Shown here in pieces: positions 1 through 8,669 of a DNA stretch of 64,000 bases. The notes under the pieces were generated by a model. The model had not been told where the DNA came from and did no database searches. It saw nothing but the letters and a program-made list of their open reading frames with translations. The first letter of the stretch is position 1; each line of letters opens with the position of its first letter. The stretch is from Verrucomicrobiales bacterium (GTDB lineage: Bacteria; Verrucomicrobiota; Verrucomicrobiia; Verrucomicrobiales; V1-33): positions 43,201 to 107,200 of the forward strand of contig JAGNEJ010000007.1 of the NCBI GenBank assembly GCA_018003315.1, in the 5' to 3' direction. The position numbers and the translations under genes are program-made.

Positions 1-1968
1 GATGGACCCGCCGCACCGGTATTCCGCCGGAGCCCGGACGAACCCTGGCGCATTGTCAGGACGCGCTGGCGCGCCTCGGGACTTTCCCCCGGCATCGTGG
101 AAGGCGGAGGCAGGGTTTCCGGATACTTCACCTCCGCCAGCGGCATTCACTGTTATGCGGGCGATTCCTTGCCTGCGGAGTTCCGGGGAAACTTTTTTGT
201 CGGCGATGTCGGCAGCAATCTGGTGCACCGAAAAATTGTCAGGGAATCCGCAGACCGCCTGGAGGCCATCCGGGACGCGAGCGAGGCAAACCATGAATTC
301 CTGGCCAGCACGGACAACTGGTTTCGTCCGGTCGCCTTTGCCGACGGTCCCGATGGGGCGCTTTACGTCGTGGACATGTACCGCGAAGTCATTGAGCACC
401 CGGATTCCCTGCCCCCGGCCATCAAGAAACACCTGGACTTGGCCAGCGGAGCGGAACGGGGAAGGATTTGGCGCATTTCGGGCAGGGAAACACCGCGGAC
501 ACGAAGCCTCCCCGGTGCGGCCACCACGCCGGAACTTGTGGCCATGCTGGCGTCGCCTAACGGCTGGCACCGCTCCACCGCGCAGCGCCTGCTCTGCGAA
601 CGCCGCGACCCCGAGGCCACCGGACCGCTCAAACAATCCACCAGCCCGCTGGCCCTTGCCGTGCTGGCGCAACGCACGCAGCTCACCACGGCGGATGTGC
701 GCCGTGTTCTGACCGCAGGAGGTGCGGAGTCCCGCAGGCTCGCCGTGCGGTTTCTGGAATCGGCCAACGATGTCCGTGGTGCCGGTGCCGCAGAATTGCG
801 CCACCGGCTGGCTTCCGAGACCGATCCTTTCCTGCTGGTCGAACTTGCCGGCAGCCTCGCTCCGCTGAATTCCACGGAACGGGTGGAAATCCTGAAAAAG
901 CTCCAGGGTGCCGGCGCGAAATTTCAGCGGGTGCGCCAGGCGATTCTGCTGGCGCTCAAGGACGCCAACGAGGCTTGGTCACTGGCACAATCCTCGCAGG
1001 ATGATCGGCTTTGGAGCCTGCTGGGCGGCCATGAGCCCCTGCGCAGCGAAATTTCCACCCGCCTTGCCGCGATGCCGCCCGGCGAGGCCGCGCCGCTCTG
1101 GGCAGCCCTGGGGGCAAAACCCGTGCCCGATCCCCTGCTGGCGTGGGCCAGGGAGCACTGGGAACTTCGCGGTGCAGTGCCGCTGCTGGTCCTGTCAGGA
1201 AATGAGCAGGCGGCGCTCGAACGCATCTTCCTGACCAATTCTCCCCACGATGCCCTGCGGCGCGAGGCCCTGTCTGGTCTGGCTCCGCAACGCGCCGCCG
1301 CCATCTGCGCGGCTTGGAGCCGGATTCCAGCCGGCCTGCGTCAGGATTTTCTGGAATGGTGCCTGCGGCGGGCTGAATCCACCGAGGCGCTCCTCGCGGC
1401 CATGGAACAGGGCCAGCCTTCCGTCTCGGAACTGAACCATTCCCAGGCGGAACGGCTTCGCGGTGCCGACTCGGAATCCGTCAGAAATCGTGCCTTGAAA
1501 CTGCTCGGGCCTCCTCCTCCAAACAGGCAGGAAATGATCGCCCTCCACCAGCCCGCACTGAAAATGGCAGGCGACGCCAAGGCAGGGGAAGTCATCTACC
1601 GCCAGCGCTGCCTGCAATGCCACCGGCATGGCAATGAAGGCAATGCCATCGGTCCGGACCGCGTGACCTTCCGCAATCTGGGCAAACCGACACTGCTGGT
1701 GAACCTGCTCGACCCGAACCGGGATGTGGCTCCGGCCTACTCGGTCGTTTCCGCCCTGAAGGCCGACGGTGAAACGATGACCGGGCTGCTGGTTTCCGAA
1801 AATTCCGGCACCGTGGTGCTCAAGCTGCCCACTGGTCAGGAGGTGACTCTGCTCGCCAGGGAAATCCGTAGGCTGGATCGCGTTTCCCGCTCCCTGATGC
1901 CGGAGGGACTGGAGGCCGGACTGTCAGACGAGGACCTCGCCGGTCTCCTGGAATTTTTGATCCAGTAA
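1..1968 (+). CDS. PVC-type haem-binding dehydrogenase, C-terminal part (partial)
   Basis: The reading frame is open from base 1, so the gene starts outside the window and only about 655 C-terminal codons are visible. The first visible part (GIHCYAGDSLP, GALYVVDMYRE) matches the end of the beta-propeller of the membrane-bound dehydrogenases that are very common in Planctomycetes and Verrucomicrobia. A long alpha-helical stretch rich in Ala, Leu and Arg follows and looks like HEAT-type repeats. The last 130 residues form a c-type cytochrome domain with a single CxxCH haem site (CLQCH, near base 1609) in the PVC haem-domain context (GEVIYRQRC, LLDPNRDV). Family knowledge suggests an exported quinone- or cytochrome-linked sugar or alcohol dehydrogenase. 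The substrate cannot be read from the sequence. The next gene is convergent, 45 bp away. Confidence 0.85.
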   Translation, partial: DGPAAPVFRRSPDEPWRIVRTRWRASGLSPGIVEGGGRVSGYFTSASGIHCYAGDSLPAEFRGNFFVGDVGSNLVHRKIVRESADRLEAIRDASEANHEFLASTDNWFRPVAFADGPDGALYVVDMYREVIEHPDSLPPAIKKHLDLASGAERGRIWRISGRETPRTRSLPGAATTPELVAMLASPNGWHRSTAQRLLCERRDPEATGPLKQSTSPLALAVLAQRTQLTTADVRRVLTAGGAESRRLAVRFLESANDVRGAGAAELRHRLASETDPFLLVELAGSLAPLNSTERVEILKKLQGAGAKFQRVRQAILLALKDANEAWSLAQSSQDDRLWSLLGGHEPLRSEISTRLAAMPPGEAAPLWAALGAKPVPDPLLAWAREHWELRGAVPLLVLSGNEQAALERIFLTNSPHDALRREALSGLAPQRAAAICAAWSRIPAGLRQDFLEWCLRRAESTEALLAAMEQGQPSVSELNHSQAERLRGADSESVRNRALKLLGPPPPNRQEMIALHQPALKMAGDAKAGEVIYRQRCLQCHRHGNEGNAIGPDRVTFRNLGKPTLLVNLLDPNRDVAPAYSVVSALKADGETMTGLLVSENSGTVVLKLPTGQEVTLLAREIRRLDRVSRSLMPEGLEAGLSDEDLAGLLEFLIQ

Positions 1969-2013
1969 TCCCTTATCGCCGGGATTCTGCTGATTTTGCG
2001 CAGGAATTTTGTG

Positions 2014-3552
2014 TTATGCTGGTGCGGCGAGAGTTGGGATGATGAGGTGTTCGCAGATCTTGAGCAGAGCCAACAACAGGCGGCGGCCGGTTCCGGTGAT
2101 GGAATACTTGTAGGTTTTTCCGATCTTCTTGAGCACCTCGTGCAGCCGCAGTGGCTTGAGCAGGCGGCTGATCTTTCCGCTGCTCCACCCCGGCAGCAAT
2201 GGACGCAGCCGTTTGTTCGTCATGCCGCTGATCAAGTGCTCGCCCCGGAACACGGCCAGCAGCGCTTCCAGATCGCACGCGCAAAAGAGGTTGAAGCCCC
2301 GGCTGCGCCGCTTGTTCCCGTCGCTGATGGGTGTGGTTATTTTGTCCAGCCGGCGCGGGCCTTCGCTGCGGTCCTCCAGATCGCTCAAAAACTGGAGGTA
2401 GCGCGTATTGGCTGCGCCCAAAAGCCCACGCAGATCGCCCAGGCTGTCGATGGACTGTTTTAACGGGGTCAGCTGTGAGGTGACGGTGCCGTCGCAGTGT
2501 TCCACCTTGCGGTGGTGTTTGAAAAAGGTCACGTCGTTGGCCGTGCATTCGATGCGCAGCACTCTCCCGCGCTTGTCGTAGAGCTTGAGGGACGCGGGAC
2601 CGAAAAAGTGCTTGATGCGCGTGCCTTCCACGCGCGTGCTGAAGTCGCTGCCCACCTGCGTGTCAGGGGTTTTGGGCAGAGGCCGGCCGAGGAACTTCGC
2701 CACGTCGGGCGCTTTGACGGTGAGGATGGCCTGTCGGCTGATCTCCGCATACACCGGCGCGAGTGCTTCCCGGCTTTTCCACACAAGGTCGGTGGCGTAC
2801 TTCACCTGCATGAGGCTCCAGTGATAGCCGGCGGGAAACTGGTGGAGAAAAGGTACACACTGCGCCGCCAGCGTATCCAGATCGCAGTGCAGCGCGCTCA
2901 GATCGAAGTCGTCAGCCAGTTGCTGAGCCCCCGCCCAGTCGTCACACTGCACAAACGCGTTGTCCTCCATTGTATAACCGATGCCGGCTTTGCCCAGTCG
3001 CAGCGCAAGAGCGTTGTGACCATTGAAGTAAATTTGGATGCGGCACGGCAGCCAGGTCTGCACCCTCACATCAATGAGCCCGAGTCGTGCATGCATGAAG
3101 TAGAAGTAAAAGTGCAGGCACTTGCCGCTGGTGGCGCGCACACTGGCACGGCCGCCCTGACGGTCATGCCAGGGCTCGAAGGCGGTGCAATTTTCCATGG
3201 CACTGAACACATGAACGAGCCCCGGGTGCCGCCCGCGCTTCTCCAGGATGGCGGCGACGCGCTCGTCCTTGCGGAAGTTTTTTCGCCGGATGAACTCCAC
3301 CTCCAAACCGGCATCCGTGGCGAGAGACTTGGCGCGCTCACAAATCTGCCTGCGCAGCGGATCGGCGAACTCCTTGATGTCAAAACAAAGGATCCCTTCG
3401 TGCGCGAGGCGGGCGGTGACTGCGTCCGCATGGGCGACTTCCACCAGAGTCCCGGTGATGACGACACGGTCCAAACAACTGAGAGTTCCTTCGACTTGGT
3501 TGGCGTAGCGCTCCAGCAATCCCGTCGGCGTGCAGGCATGAGGTGCATTCAT
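2014..3552 (-). CDS. Uncharacterised widespread protein with C-terminal winged-helix-like end, possibly mobile
   Basis: This 512-residue protein begins with the pattern LERYANQVEGTLSCLDRVVI and TGT. I recognise this, and the later blocks YFNGHNALALRL, RVEGTRIKHFFG and SLKLYDKRGRVLRIE, from a family of long hypothetical proteins scattered through acidobacteria, planctomycetes, proteobacteria and verrucomicrobia. I know of no established function. The last 90 residues (GKISRLLKPLRLHEVLKKIG, YSITGTGRRLL) read like a winged helix, which explains MarR-like labels sometimes given to relatives. No DDE, HUH, serine or tyrosine recombinase motif is evident. It sits alone between two unrelated genes, 45 and 57 bp from them. 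The heptamer CGCCGGG occurs on both sides (1977-1983 and 3595-3601), which is too short to prove insertion. The start is the ATG at 3552. Confidence 0.75.
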   Translation of the reverse strand: MNAPHACTPTGLLERYANQVEGTLSCLDRVVITGTLVEVAHADAVTARLAHEGILCFDIKEFADPLRRQICERAKSLATDAGLEVEFIRRKNFRKDERVAAILEKRGRHPGLVHVFSAMENCTAFEPWHDRQGGRASVRATSGKCLHFYFYFMHARLGLIDVRVQTWLPCRIQIYFNGHNALALRLGKAGIGYTMEDNAFVQCDDWAGAQQLADDFDLSALHCDLDTLAAQCVPFLHQFPAGYHWSLMQVKYATDLVWKSREALAPVYAEISRQAILTVKAPDVAKFLGRPLPKTPDTQVGSDFSTRVEGTRIKHFFGPASLKLYDKRGRVLRIECTANDVTFFKHHRKVEHCDGTVTSQLTPLKQSIDSLGDLRGLLGAANTRYLQFLSDLEDRSEGPRRLDKITTPISDGNKRRSRGFNLFCACDLEALLAVFRGEHLISGMTNKRLRPLLPGWSSGKISRLLKPLRLHEVLKKIGKTYKYSITGTGRRLLLALLKICEHLIIPTLAAPA

Positions 3553-3609
3553 GCCGCCATGCTACCATTCACGGCAAACTCTTGGTTCCGGCTCCGCCGG
3601 GTTAGGAAC

Positions 3610-4887
3610 TTACAAATCACCGGAAAGGAACCGGCGACGCCACAGCGCCCGGGATATTTTTCCACGGTGATCGGGCTGCAGCCCGTCGCACATTCGCCAG
3701 TGGCGGGGACATTTCCAGGAAGGGAGGGCGGCAGCGGCGGTCCGCTGCAGCACACTCAGCGGCGCGCCGCGTTCCAGCGCCACCACGACCGCGATGTCAT
3801 CGCAGCGTTCTGCATCGCGGCTGGGCACGCCGAAGGCCACGGCATGGCGCACTCCGGGCTCCTGCAGCAGCCATTCCTCAATTTCTCCCGGATGCAGTTT
3901 CCGTCCGGCCACATTGATCACCTCTCCGGCGCGCCCCGTCAGACGCACCACTCCTCGATCCAGTTCCGCCAGGTCTCCCGTCACGTAACGGCCACCACCC
4001 AGCGTTTCTGCTCCGTCCCGCATCGGCGGCCAGTAGAGTTCGCCAACCGCAGCGCTTCGAACAACCAATCTCCCGTCCGGCGTCCGTTCATGGGCAACGT
4101 TGTCCATGGCCGCACCGACGATCTCCGCATCACTGCGCGGTTCGGCGGTGCGGTCAAAGGCAATGCCGCCGCATTCGCTGGCACCATAAAAATTGTGCAC
4201 TTTCAGGCCGCAGCATTCAAAAATGCTGCGTTCCAATTCCACTGCCAGCGGCGCACCGGCAGAAATGGCCAGCGCAATCCGCGGCCCCGGCAATCCAATG
4301 GAATGCCAGGCCCGCCACATGGCCGGCACGGCCGGCAGCACTGCGGGAAAGCCGGGAGCCAGCGCCTTCTCCACGGAAGCCGGCAGAGCATTCGGGGCCA
4401 GGACGAGCGGAACTCCCCGGAGCAGCAGCGGCAGCACCAGATTCGAAAATCCGTAGCTGTGCGCCAGGGAAATGACGCCCAGATTTGGAAGGTCCGGATG
4501 CAGCCCCATGGTGGCGCAAATGTTCTCACAGTCAGCCAGCAACTGTTCCTCCCTGAAGAGAACCTGCCGCGGGACCCCGGTGGTGCCGCTGGTCAGCTTG
4601 ATGTGGGCAATGCGGCGTGCGGCAAGGATTTCCTCCGGAGGCGGTGCGGGCGGAGCCTGCGCATCCAGCGGGCACAACACCGAGCCGTCCCTCCACGCGG
4701 CCAGCACGGCGAGAATGAATTCCACTCCGCGGCCAGTCGCAAACACCACCGCGGGCGCCACCGGCTGCTCTGCAGCCAGCCGCCTGAGCGCCTCGAATGA
4801 AAGCTCCACGCCCGTGGCCGTGTCGCGCAGCGCCGACCTGGAGGCATGCTCCGCAGCGGTGCGCAGCCAGTAGTCGTAGAGTCTCAT
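3610..4887 (-). CDS. AMP-dependent acyl/aryl ligase (ANL superfamily, short form)
   Basis: This 425-residue member of the ANL adenylate-forming superfamily carries the usual core motifs: the phosphate-binding loop LTSGTTGVPRQ at residues 98-108, YGASE at 234-238, TGD at 303-305, the hinge region GRAGEVINVAGRK at 318-330, and a C-terminal GKISR with the adenylation lysine at about residue 410. It should activate a carboxylic acid as an acyl-AMP and probably transfer it to CoA or a carrier protein. At 425 residues it is about 100 shorter than common acyl-CoA synthetases; the reduction is in the N-terminal domain. No carrier domain is attached and no polyketide or peptide synthase lies nearby. 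It starts 25 bp after the HAD phosphatase gene and is likely co-transcribed with it. Confidence 0.85.
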   Translation of the reverse strand: MRLYDYWLRTAAEHASRSALRDTATGVELSFEALRRLAAEQPVAPAVVFATGRGVEFILAVLAAWRDGSVLCPLDAQAPPAPPPEEILAARRIAHIKLTSGTTGVPRQVLFREEQLLADCENICATMGLHPDLPNLGVISLAHSYGFSNLVLPLLLRGVPLVLAPNALPASVEKALAPGFPAVLPAVPAMWRAWHSIGLPGPRIALAISAGAPLAVELERSIFECCGLKVHNFYGASECGGIAFDRTAEPRSDAEIVGAAMDNVAHERTPDGRLVVRSAAVGELYWPPMRDGAETLGGGRYVTGDLAELDRGVVRLTGRAGEVINVAGRKLHPGEIEEWLLQEPGVRHAVAFGVPSRDAERCDDIAVVVALERGAPLSVLQRTAAAALPSWKCPRHWRMCDGLQPDHRGKISRALWRRRFLSGDL

Positions 4888-4912
4888 GCCGCCCGTGAAA
4901 CCTTGACAATTG

Positions 4913-5791
4913 CTAGTGCTTGGGGGCGCCCACCACGCCTTCCACCAGTTCTTCGTTCCGGGTTTTCACAATGCGGTCGGCGATTTCGCGGATCATTTCC
5001 TCCAGCAGCATGCGCAGGTGGCTGCCGGGTCGGAAATCGCTCGGGGCGATGTGCTTGATGCGCTGTGCATGCGTCGCCAGTTGATAGCATTTTCGAAAGC
5101 TGCTGCGGCTTTGATCGTCCGGATTATACACCGCAATGGCATGGCCGCCGAACTGCTTCATGACGGTAAAACAGGGCACGTCGGTGGGACCGTCACCCAG
5201 ATAGATCATGTTGGAAAAGGGAATGCGGCGCAGGTCCTGAGGCATGTGGTCGTTGACATCCTGGCCGGGGTCCAGCAGGCCCTTGTTGATGCGGAAAAGA
5301 TACTGCGTTTTCTGGGTGTGGCTGATGACGCGTTTTGGAAACGTGATGCGCCCCTGGACGTCGGTGGCGAATTCGCAGCCGAAGACCGCACGCACATGGT
5401 TTTTTAATGCGCTGCCGTCGATCAGGGCCTTGATGCCGCTGGAGATGATGTAATGCTCGATGGTGATACCGAGCGCCCGGTGGGTGTCGGTCAGCACTCC
5501 TTCCAGCTCCCCAAACATCTCCGGAAGGCCAGGGTAGAATTTCAGATTCTTCCCAAGTTCAACCAACGTTTGCTGCGTGGGCCGATCGATGTCGATGGAG
5601 TCAAGGATGGTTTTCAGATAAGCCAGCTCGCTCTCCCATCCCTCCTCGCGGACCAATTGTTGGCATTTTTTCCAGAAGATGGCCGCATTGATGCCGAAAG
5701 CGGGGAAGAGCACCTCGTCCTGCATGTAGGTGGGGCTCAGCGTCTGGTCATAGTCGTAGGCGATGCCAATGATGGTCTGGGGTACGGACAT
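4913..5791 (-). CDS. HAD-family phosphatase
   Basis: The ATG at 5791 gives a 292-residue protein opening with TIIGIAYDYDQTLSP. The HAD nucleophile motif DxDxT is at D13-Y-D15-Q-T17. A Ser-containing motif II (IISSG) and the acidic motif IV GDGPTD (in IYLGDGPTDVPCF) complete the active site of a Mg-dependent phosphohydrolase. The open frame continues upstream into the SPFH gene region, but those extra residues are a shadow of that gene in another frame, so the internal start is chosen. The overall plan resembles phosphoserine phosphatase-like HAD proteins with an insert cap, but the substrate is not evident. The gene is 40 bp downstream of the SPFH pair and 25 bp upstream of the AMP-ligase. 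Confidence 0.8.
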   Translation of the reverse strand: MSVPQTIIGIAYDYDQTLSPTYMQDEVLFPAFGINAAIFWKKCQQLVREEGWESELAYLKTILDSIDIDRPTQQTLVELGKNLKFYPGLPEMFGELEGVLTDTHRALGITIEHYIISSGIKALIDGSALKNHVRAVFGCEFATDVQGRITFPKRVISHTQKTQYLFRINKGLLDPGQDVNDHMPQDLRRIPFSNMIYLGDGPTDVPCFTVMKQFGGHAIAVYNPDDQSRSSFRKCYQLATHAQRIKHIAPSDFRPGSHLRMLLEEMIREIADRIVKTRNEELVEGVVGAPKH

Positions 5792-5831
5792 GTCGGGCGG
5801 GAAGATACGGGAAAGACCCGGAACAATTCGG

Positions 5832-6899
5832 TTAGGAAACGGACAGATACTGCGCGCAGTGGGGGCAGGCCACGCGGGAGGAACCCGGGTCGATTCGGAA
5901 GGGCTTGTTGCAGGACGGGCAGTTGACCTGAGGCCAAGTGGTTGCGGGGGGCGGAGGAGGCGGATGCAGGTGGGCAGCGGCACTGGAGGCAGCGGCCGGC
6001 GGAGCCTCTCCGATGGCGGAATCCGCGGCAGCGATCTGTCCGATGAGACTGCCGCCATCGGGCACCAGGGTGATCCGGGCCGGACCGGCGAGCAGTTTCT
6101 GCGTTTCCAGAACCTCAAACAGGGCGGAGGACACCGCGGGATCGGCGGAGATTTTTTGCAGCGCCGCACCGACGATCTGCGGGCGGATGGCAGCGGCCTT
6201 GGCGAATTCCACGGCGGCCTGACGCTCGGCGGTGCTGGTGATGATGCTGACCTGGTTGGCTCCGTCCTGCTTGATGGCGGAAGTGACCTGGCGCAGCCGG
6301 TTCACCACCTTGCTTTCAATCTGCCGGATCATGCCCAGATCGCGGAAATGCACCTTGCGGATGTACACGGAGCCGAGCCGGTAGCCCCACTCATGGCTTT
6401 TGGGGGAGACTTCCTGGCGCACCGTGTTGCTCATGGCATGGCGGTCCACCAGCATCACCGCCAGCGGCATGTTGCTCAGGCAGCGCACCGTGGAGTTGCT
6501 CACATTCGCCCCGAGGGAGCCGCGGGGGTCGGTATTCTTGAAAAGATAGGAGACGGGATCGCTGATGTACATTTCATGCCAGATGCCGATGCCCATGGGC
6601 GCGCCCTCCTCGGAATTGACAGCCTGGCTGCGCAGGTATTGCTGGTCCAGCCGCATGTCGATGACGTGACAGCGTCCCAGCCAGTTCACGATGAATGCCT
6701 TCACGCCGACCTCGGCCAGCAGAAAGTGAAGCCCCGGCTCCTCCAGAATGGCGACCACTTTTCCGAAAAGAACATACACCAGACAGCGGCGTTCTTGGAC
6801 GACGACATACAGGCCGAACATCCGCCCGATCCAGAGAACCAGGGGCACACCCACAAAACAGACGGCAAAGGTGACCGCCGCGGCGAGCAGAGCATTCAT
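5832..6899 (-). CDS. SPFH/band 7 membrane protein with C-terminal zinc ribbon
   Basis: This 355-residue protein starts with a hydrophobic anchor (residues about 4-30), followed by an SPFH/band 7-like domain (IGIWHEMYISDPVSYLF, RQEVSPKSHEWGYRLGSVYI). The middle is helical, then comes a Pro/Ala-rich linker with a run of prolines. The last 25 residues hold two CPxC pairs (CPSC and CPHC), a likely zinc ribbon. SPFH proteins form large membrane-bound rings or cages that organise microdomains or control proteases. A zinc ribbon at the end is unusual for HflK/HflC or flotillins. The ATG overlaps the stop of the upstream SPFH paralogue by 4 bp (6896-6899), so the two are translationally coupled and probably form a hetero-oligomer. 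Confidence 0.85.
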   Translation of the reverse strand: MNALLAAAVTFAVCFVGVPLVLWIGRMFGLYVVVQERRCLVYVLFGKVVAILEEPGLHFLLAEVGVKAFIVNWLGRCHVIDMRLDQQYLRSQAVNSEEGAPMGIGIWHEMYISDPVSYLFKNTDPRGSLGANVSNSTVRCLSNMPLAVMLVDRHAMSNTVRQEVSPKSHEWGYRLGSVYIRKVHFRDLGMIRQIESKVVNRLRQVTSAIKQDGANQVSIITSTAERQAAVEFAKAAAIRPQIVGAALQKISADPAVSSALFEVLETQKLLAGPARITLVPDGGSLIGQIAAADSAIGEAPPAAASSAAAHLHPPPPPPATTWPQVNCPSCNKPFRIDPGSSRVACPHCAQYLSVS

Positions 6900-7915
6900 G
6901 AGCGGCGGCCCTCCAGGAAAACGCGTTCGGTTTTTTCAAACAGCGCCAGACGCACGTTGCGCACATACGAGCGCAGAGCGTCCGGCCCGCTGGCCCTCAG
7001 TTCGCAGAGCTGCGCTGCCAGTCGCGCCAGCGGTTCGGTTTCCGCCTGCGCCTTGAGCGTTTCAATCTCCACGGCACGTTTGGACTGAACGATTTTCTGA
7101 TCGGCAGCGGCCTGAGCAAGAGAGATGTCCGAGGAAACTTCGTTGTAGGCGGTATTGATCGCTGCCAGGGCGGATTCGACTTCCGGCGGAGGGTCGATCC
7201 CGGTGATGAGCGAAGCGTCCAGCACCATGCCGTAACGGGCAGCGGAAGAGAGGCATTCCTGGTCCATGTGCTCGTTGAGGTCTCTCAGGTTTTTGCGGAT
7301 GTCATTGATGGAAATGCCGGTGACCATGGTGGCATCCGGACCGCCGCTCCGGGCGGACAGTTCGGCACCGGCTTCCGGCGGCGGAGCCACGGGTGGCGGG
7401 GCCTCGAAATTGGCGATGCGTTCGCGGAGTACGGAAACAAAATACCCCATGACGTGGGCCAGCGGCCGCTTCACTCCGAAAATGGCGGCATACAGGTTGC
7501 GTTCGGAGATGCGGTAGCGGATCTGACCGGTCAGTCCGGTGTTCAACTGGTCCTTGGTCACCGCCTCCAGCACCGTGCCGGCGGAATTCGCGGTGGGATT
7601 TTCCGGGTCCCATGCCATGTTCACCGTCTCCGTGGCCACGGACACTTTGAACACTCTCTCCCACGGCCATTTGAAATAGGGACCGCCGGGCGGAATCACG
7701 CGGACCTGCGGGTAGCTGTAGCGCTGCTTTTCATCCTCGCGCAGCATTTCACTGACAGGGTCTTCCAGCGTCGTCTGATTCCCGATGCGCTGCGCCCTGC
7801 CGAAGTTGGTTTTCACCGCGCGTTCATTCTGATTCACTGTGTAGAGCCCGGCGACGAGGTAGCGAACCAGGAACCAAAGAATGAAACCGAGAACACAGCC
7901 GGTGAAGATGGACAT
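6896..7915 (-). CDS. SPFH/band 7 membrane protein
   Basis: The ATG at 7915 yields 339 residues starting MSIFTGCVLGFILWFLV, a single N-terminal membrane anchor. The SPFH domain follows (GLYTVNQNERAVKTNFGRA, GGPYFKWPWERVFKVSVATE), then a helical C-terminal part with SLAQAAADQKIVQSKRAVEI that is probably a coiled coil. An upstream in-frame ATG at 7999 would add 28 residues before the membrane segment and seems less likely. The layout is that of HflK/HflC-like or flotillin-like proteins. No FtsH or NfeD gene is next to it. It is the first gene of a minus-strand run continuing into the second SPFH gene, the HAD phosphatase and the AMP-ligase. Confidence 0.85.
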   Translation of the reverse strand: MSIFTGCVLGFILWFLVRYLVAGLYTVNQNERAVKTNFGRAQRIGNQTTLEDPVSEMLREDEKQRYSYPQVRVIPPGGPYFKWPWERVFKVSVATETVNMAWDPENPTANSAGTVLEAVTKDQLNTGLTGQIRYRISERNLYAAIFGVKRPLAHVMGYFVSVLRERIANFEAPPPVAPPPEAGAELSARSGGPDATMVTGISINDIRKNLRDLNEHMDQECLSSAARYGMVLDASLITGIDPPPEVESALAAINTAYNEVSSDISLAQAAADQKIVQSKRAVEIETLKAQAETEPLARLAAQLCELRASGPDALRSYVRNVRLALFEKTERVFLEGRRS

Positions 7916-7992
7916 GGCGTCAGGGAATGAAGGAATTCCGCCAGATACACCAGGATCCGGGAAACGCCAGCGGCATTCGGAATGCGTGGCTT

Positions 7993-8021
7993 TTGACATC
8001 CGGCGGCACCGCGCTTATCCC
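7993..8021 (+). promoter_or_regulatory. Possible sigma70-type promoter for the peroxiredoxin gene
   Basis: A perfect -35 hexamer TTGACA (7993-7998) is followed after 17 bases by TATCCC (8016-8021), a weak -10. Transcription would start about 55 bases before the peroxiredoxin ATG. The same TTGACA/TATCC pairing recurs in front of htpG, which gives some support. Confidence 0.35.
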
Positions 8022-8083
8022 TTCCGCCCCGCAGCCTGCGCTGCGGGCCTGATTCTCTCAAACACCTAACCAAACAACACACC

Positions 8084-8575
8084 ATGCTCGCAGTTGGCAG
8101 CAAAGCCCCCGACTTCAAACTCACCACGCTCACCGCCGAAGGACCAAAATACGTGACCTTGGGCGAATTGAAGGAAAAATCCAATGTCCTGGTCCTGTTC
8201 GTGCCGATGGCATTTACCGGCGTCTGCACCCAGGAACTCTGCTCCGTGTCCAACGGCCTCAATGACTACAGCAGCCTCGGCGCCGCCGTCATTGCCATCA
8301 GCGGGGACAATCCCTTCGCCCAGGCGGAATGGTCGAAAAAGGAAAGCATCACGGTGACCCTGGCCAGTGACTACGACCACTCGGTGGCCCGCGCCTACGG
8401 CATCGCCTACGACTCCTTTCTGCCGGACAAAAATCTCGGACAAAGCGGCGTGCCCAAGCGGTCCGCCTTCATTGTGGACAAGTCTGGCATCGTTCAATAT
8501 GCGGAAAGCAGCGACAATCCCGGCCAGCTTCCTGACTTCGAAGCCATCAAGGCCAAGCTCGCGGAACTGAAGTAA
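8084..8575 (+). CDS. Thiol peroxidase of the peroxiredoxin family (AhpC/TSA type, PrxQ/BCP-like)
   Basis: This 163-residue cytosolic protein reduces hydrogen peroxide and organic peroxides with a cysteine thiol. It has the signature P41-x3-T45-x2-C48 (FVPMAFTGVC) with C48 as the peroxidatic cysteine. A second cysteine at C53, five residues later, is at the spacing used as the resolving cysteine in PrxQ/BCP enzymes, so a thioredoxin-recycled atypical two-Cys mechanism is likely. The full fold is present, including DKSGIVQY and GVPKRSAFIVD. The ATG has no Shine-Dalgarno motif; the leader is A/C-rich. The gene is monocistronic, between a possible promoter and a strong terminator, and diverges from the SPFH operon. 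Confidence 0.93.
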   Translation: MLAVGSKAPDFKLTTLTAEGPKYVTLGELKEKSNVLVLFVPMAFTGVCTQELCSVSNGLNDYSSLGAAVIAISGDNPFAQAEWSKKESITVTLASDYDHSVARAYGIAYDSFLPDKNLGQSGVPKRSAFIVDKSGIVQYAESSDNPGQLPDFEAIKAKLAELK

Positions 8576-8600
8576 CTGCATTCCTGCTGAGCCCCATGTT

Positions 8601-8642
8601 CACTCCAGGCTGCCAGACGGGCTGAGCAGCCTGGAGTGTTTC
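8601..8642 (+). terminator. Rho-independent terminator after the peroxiredoxin gene
   Basis: A perfect 13-bp stem (CACTCCAGGCTGC at 8601-8613 pairing with GCAGCCTGGAGTG at 8626-8638) encloses a 12-base loop and is followed by TTTCC. It lies 25 bases after the stop codon. It is the best hairpin seen in the window. Confidence 0.8.
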
Positions 8643-8669
8643 CATTTTCCGGCTTTTGGATTTCGGATC

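Noticed and set aside
1977..3601. CGCCGGG on both sides of the unknown gene as a target-site duplication
   Set aside because: A 7-bp match in high-GC DNA is likely by chance, and no inverted repeats lie just inside it. It is kept only as a hint.
2497..4800. A long open frame on the plus strand opposite the unknown protein and the AMP-ligase
   Set aside because: It is the mirror frame of two well-supported minus-strand genes; its translation is rich in His, Arg and Pro with no family motifs.
5763..7088. A plus-strand open frame of about 440 codons opposite the SPFH genes
   Set aside because: The minus strand holds two clear SPFH proteins; the plus translation is His/Gly-rich and has no known domain.
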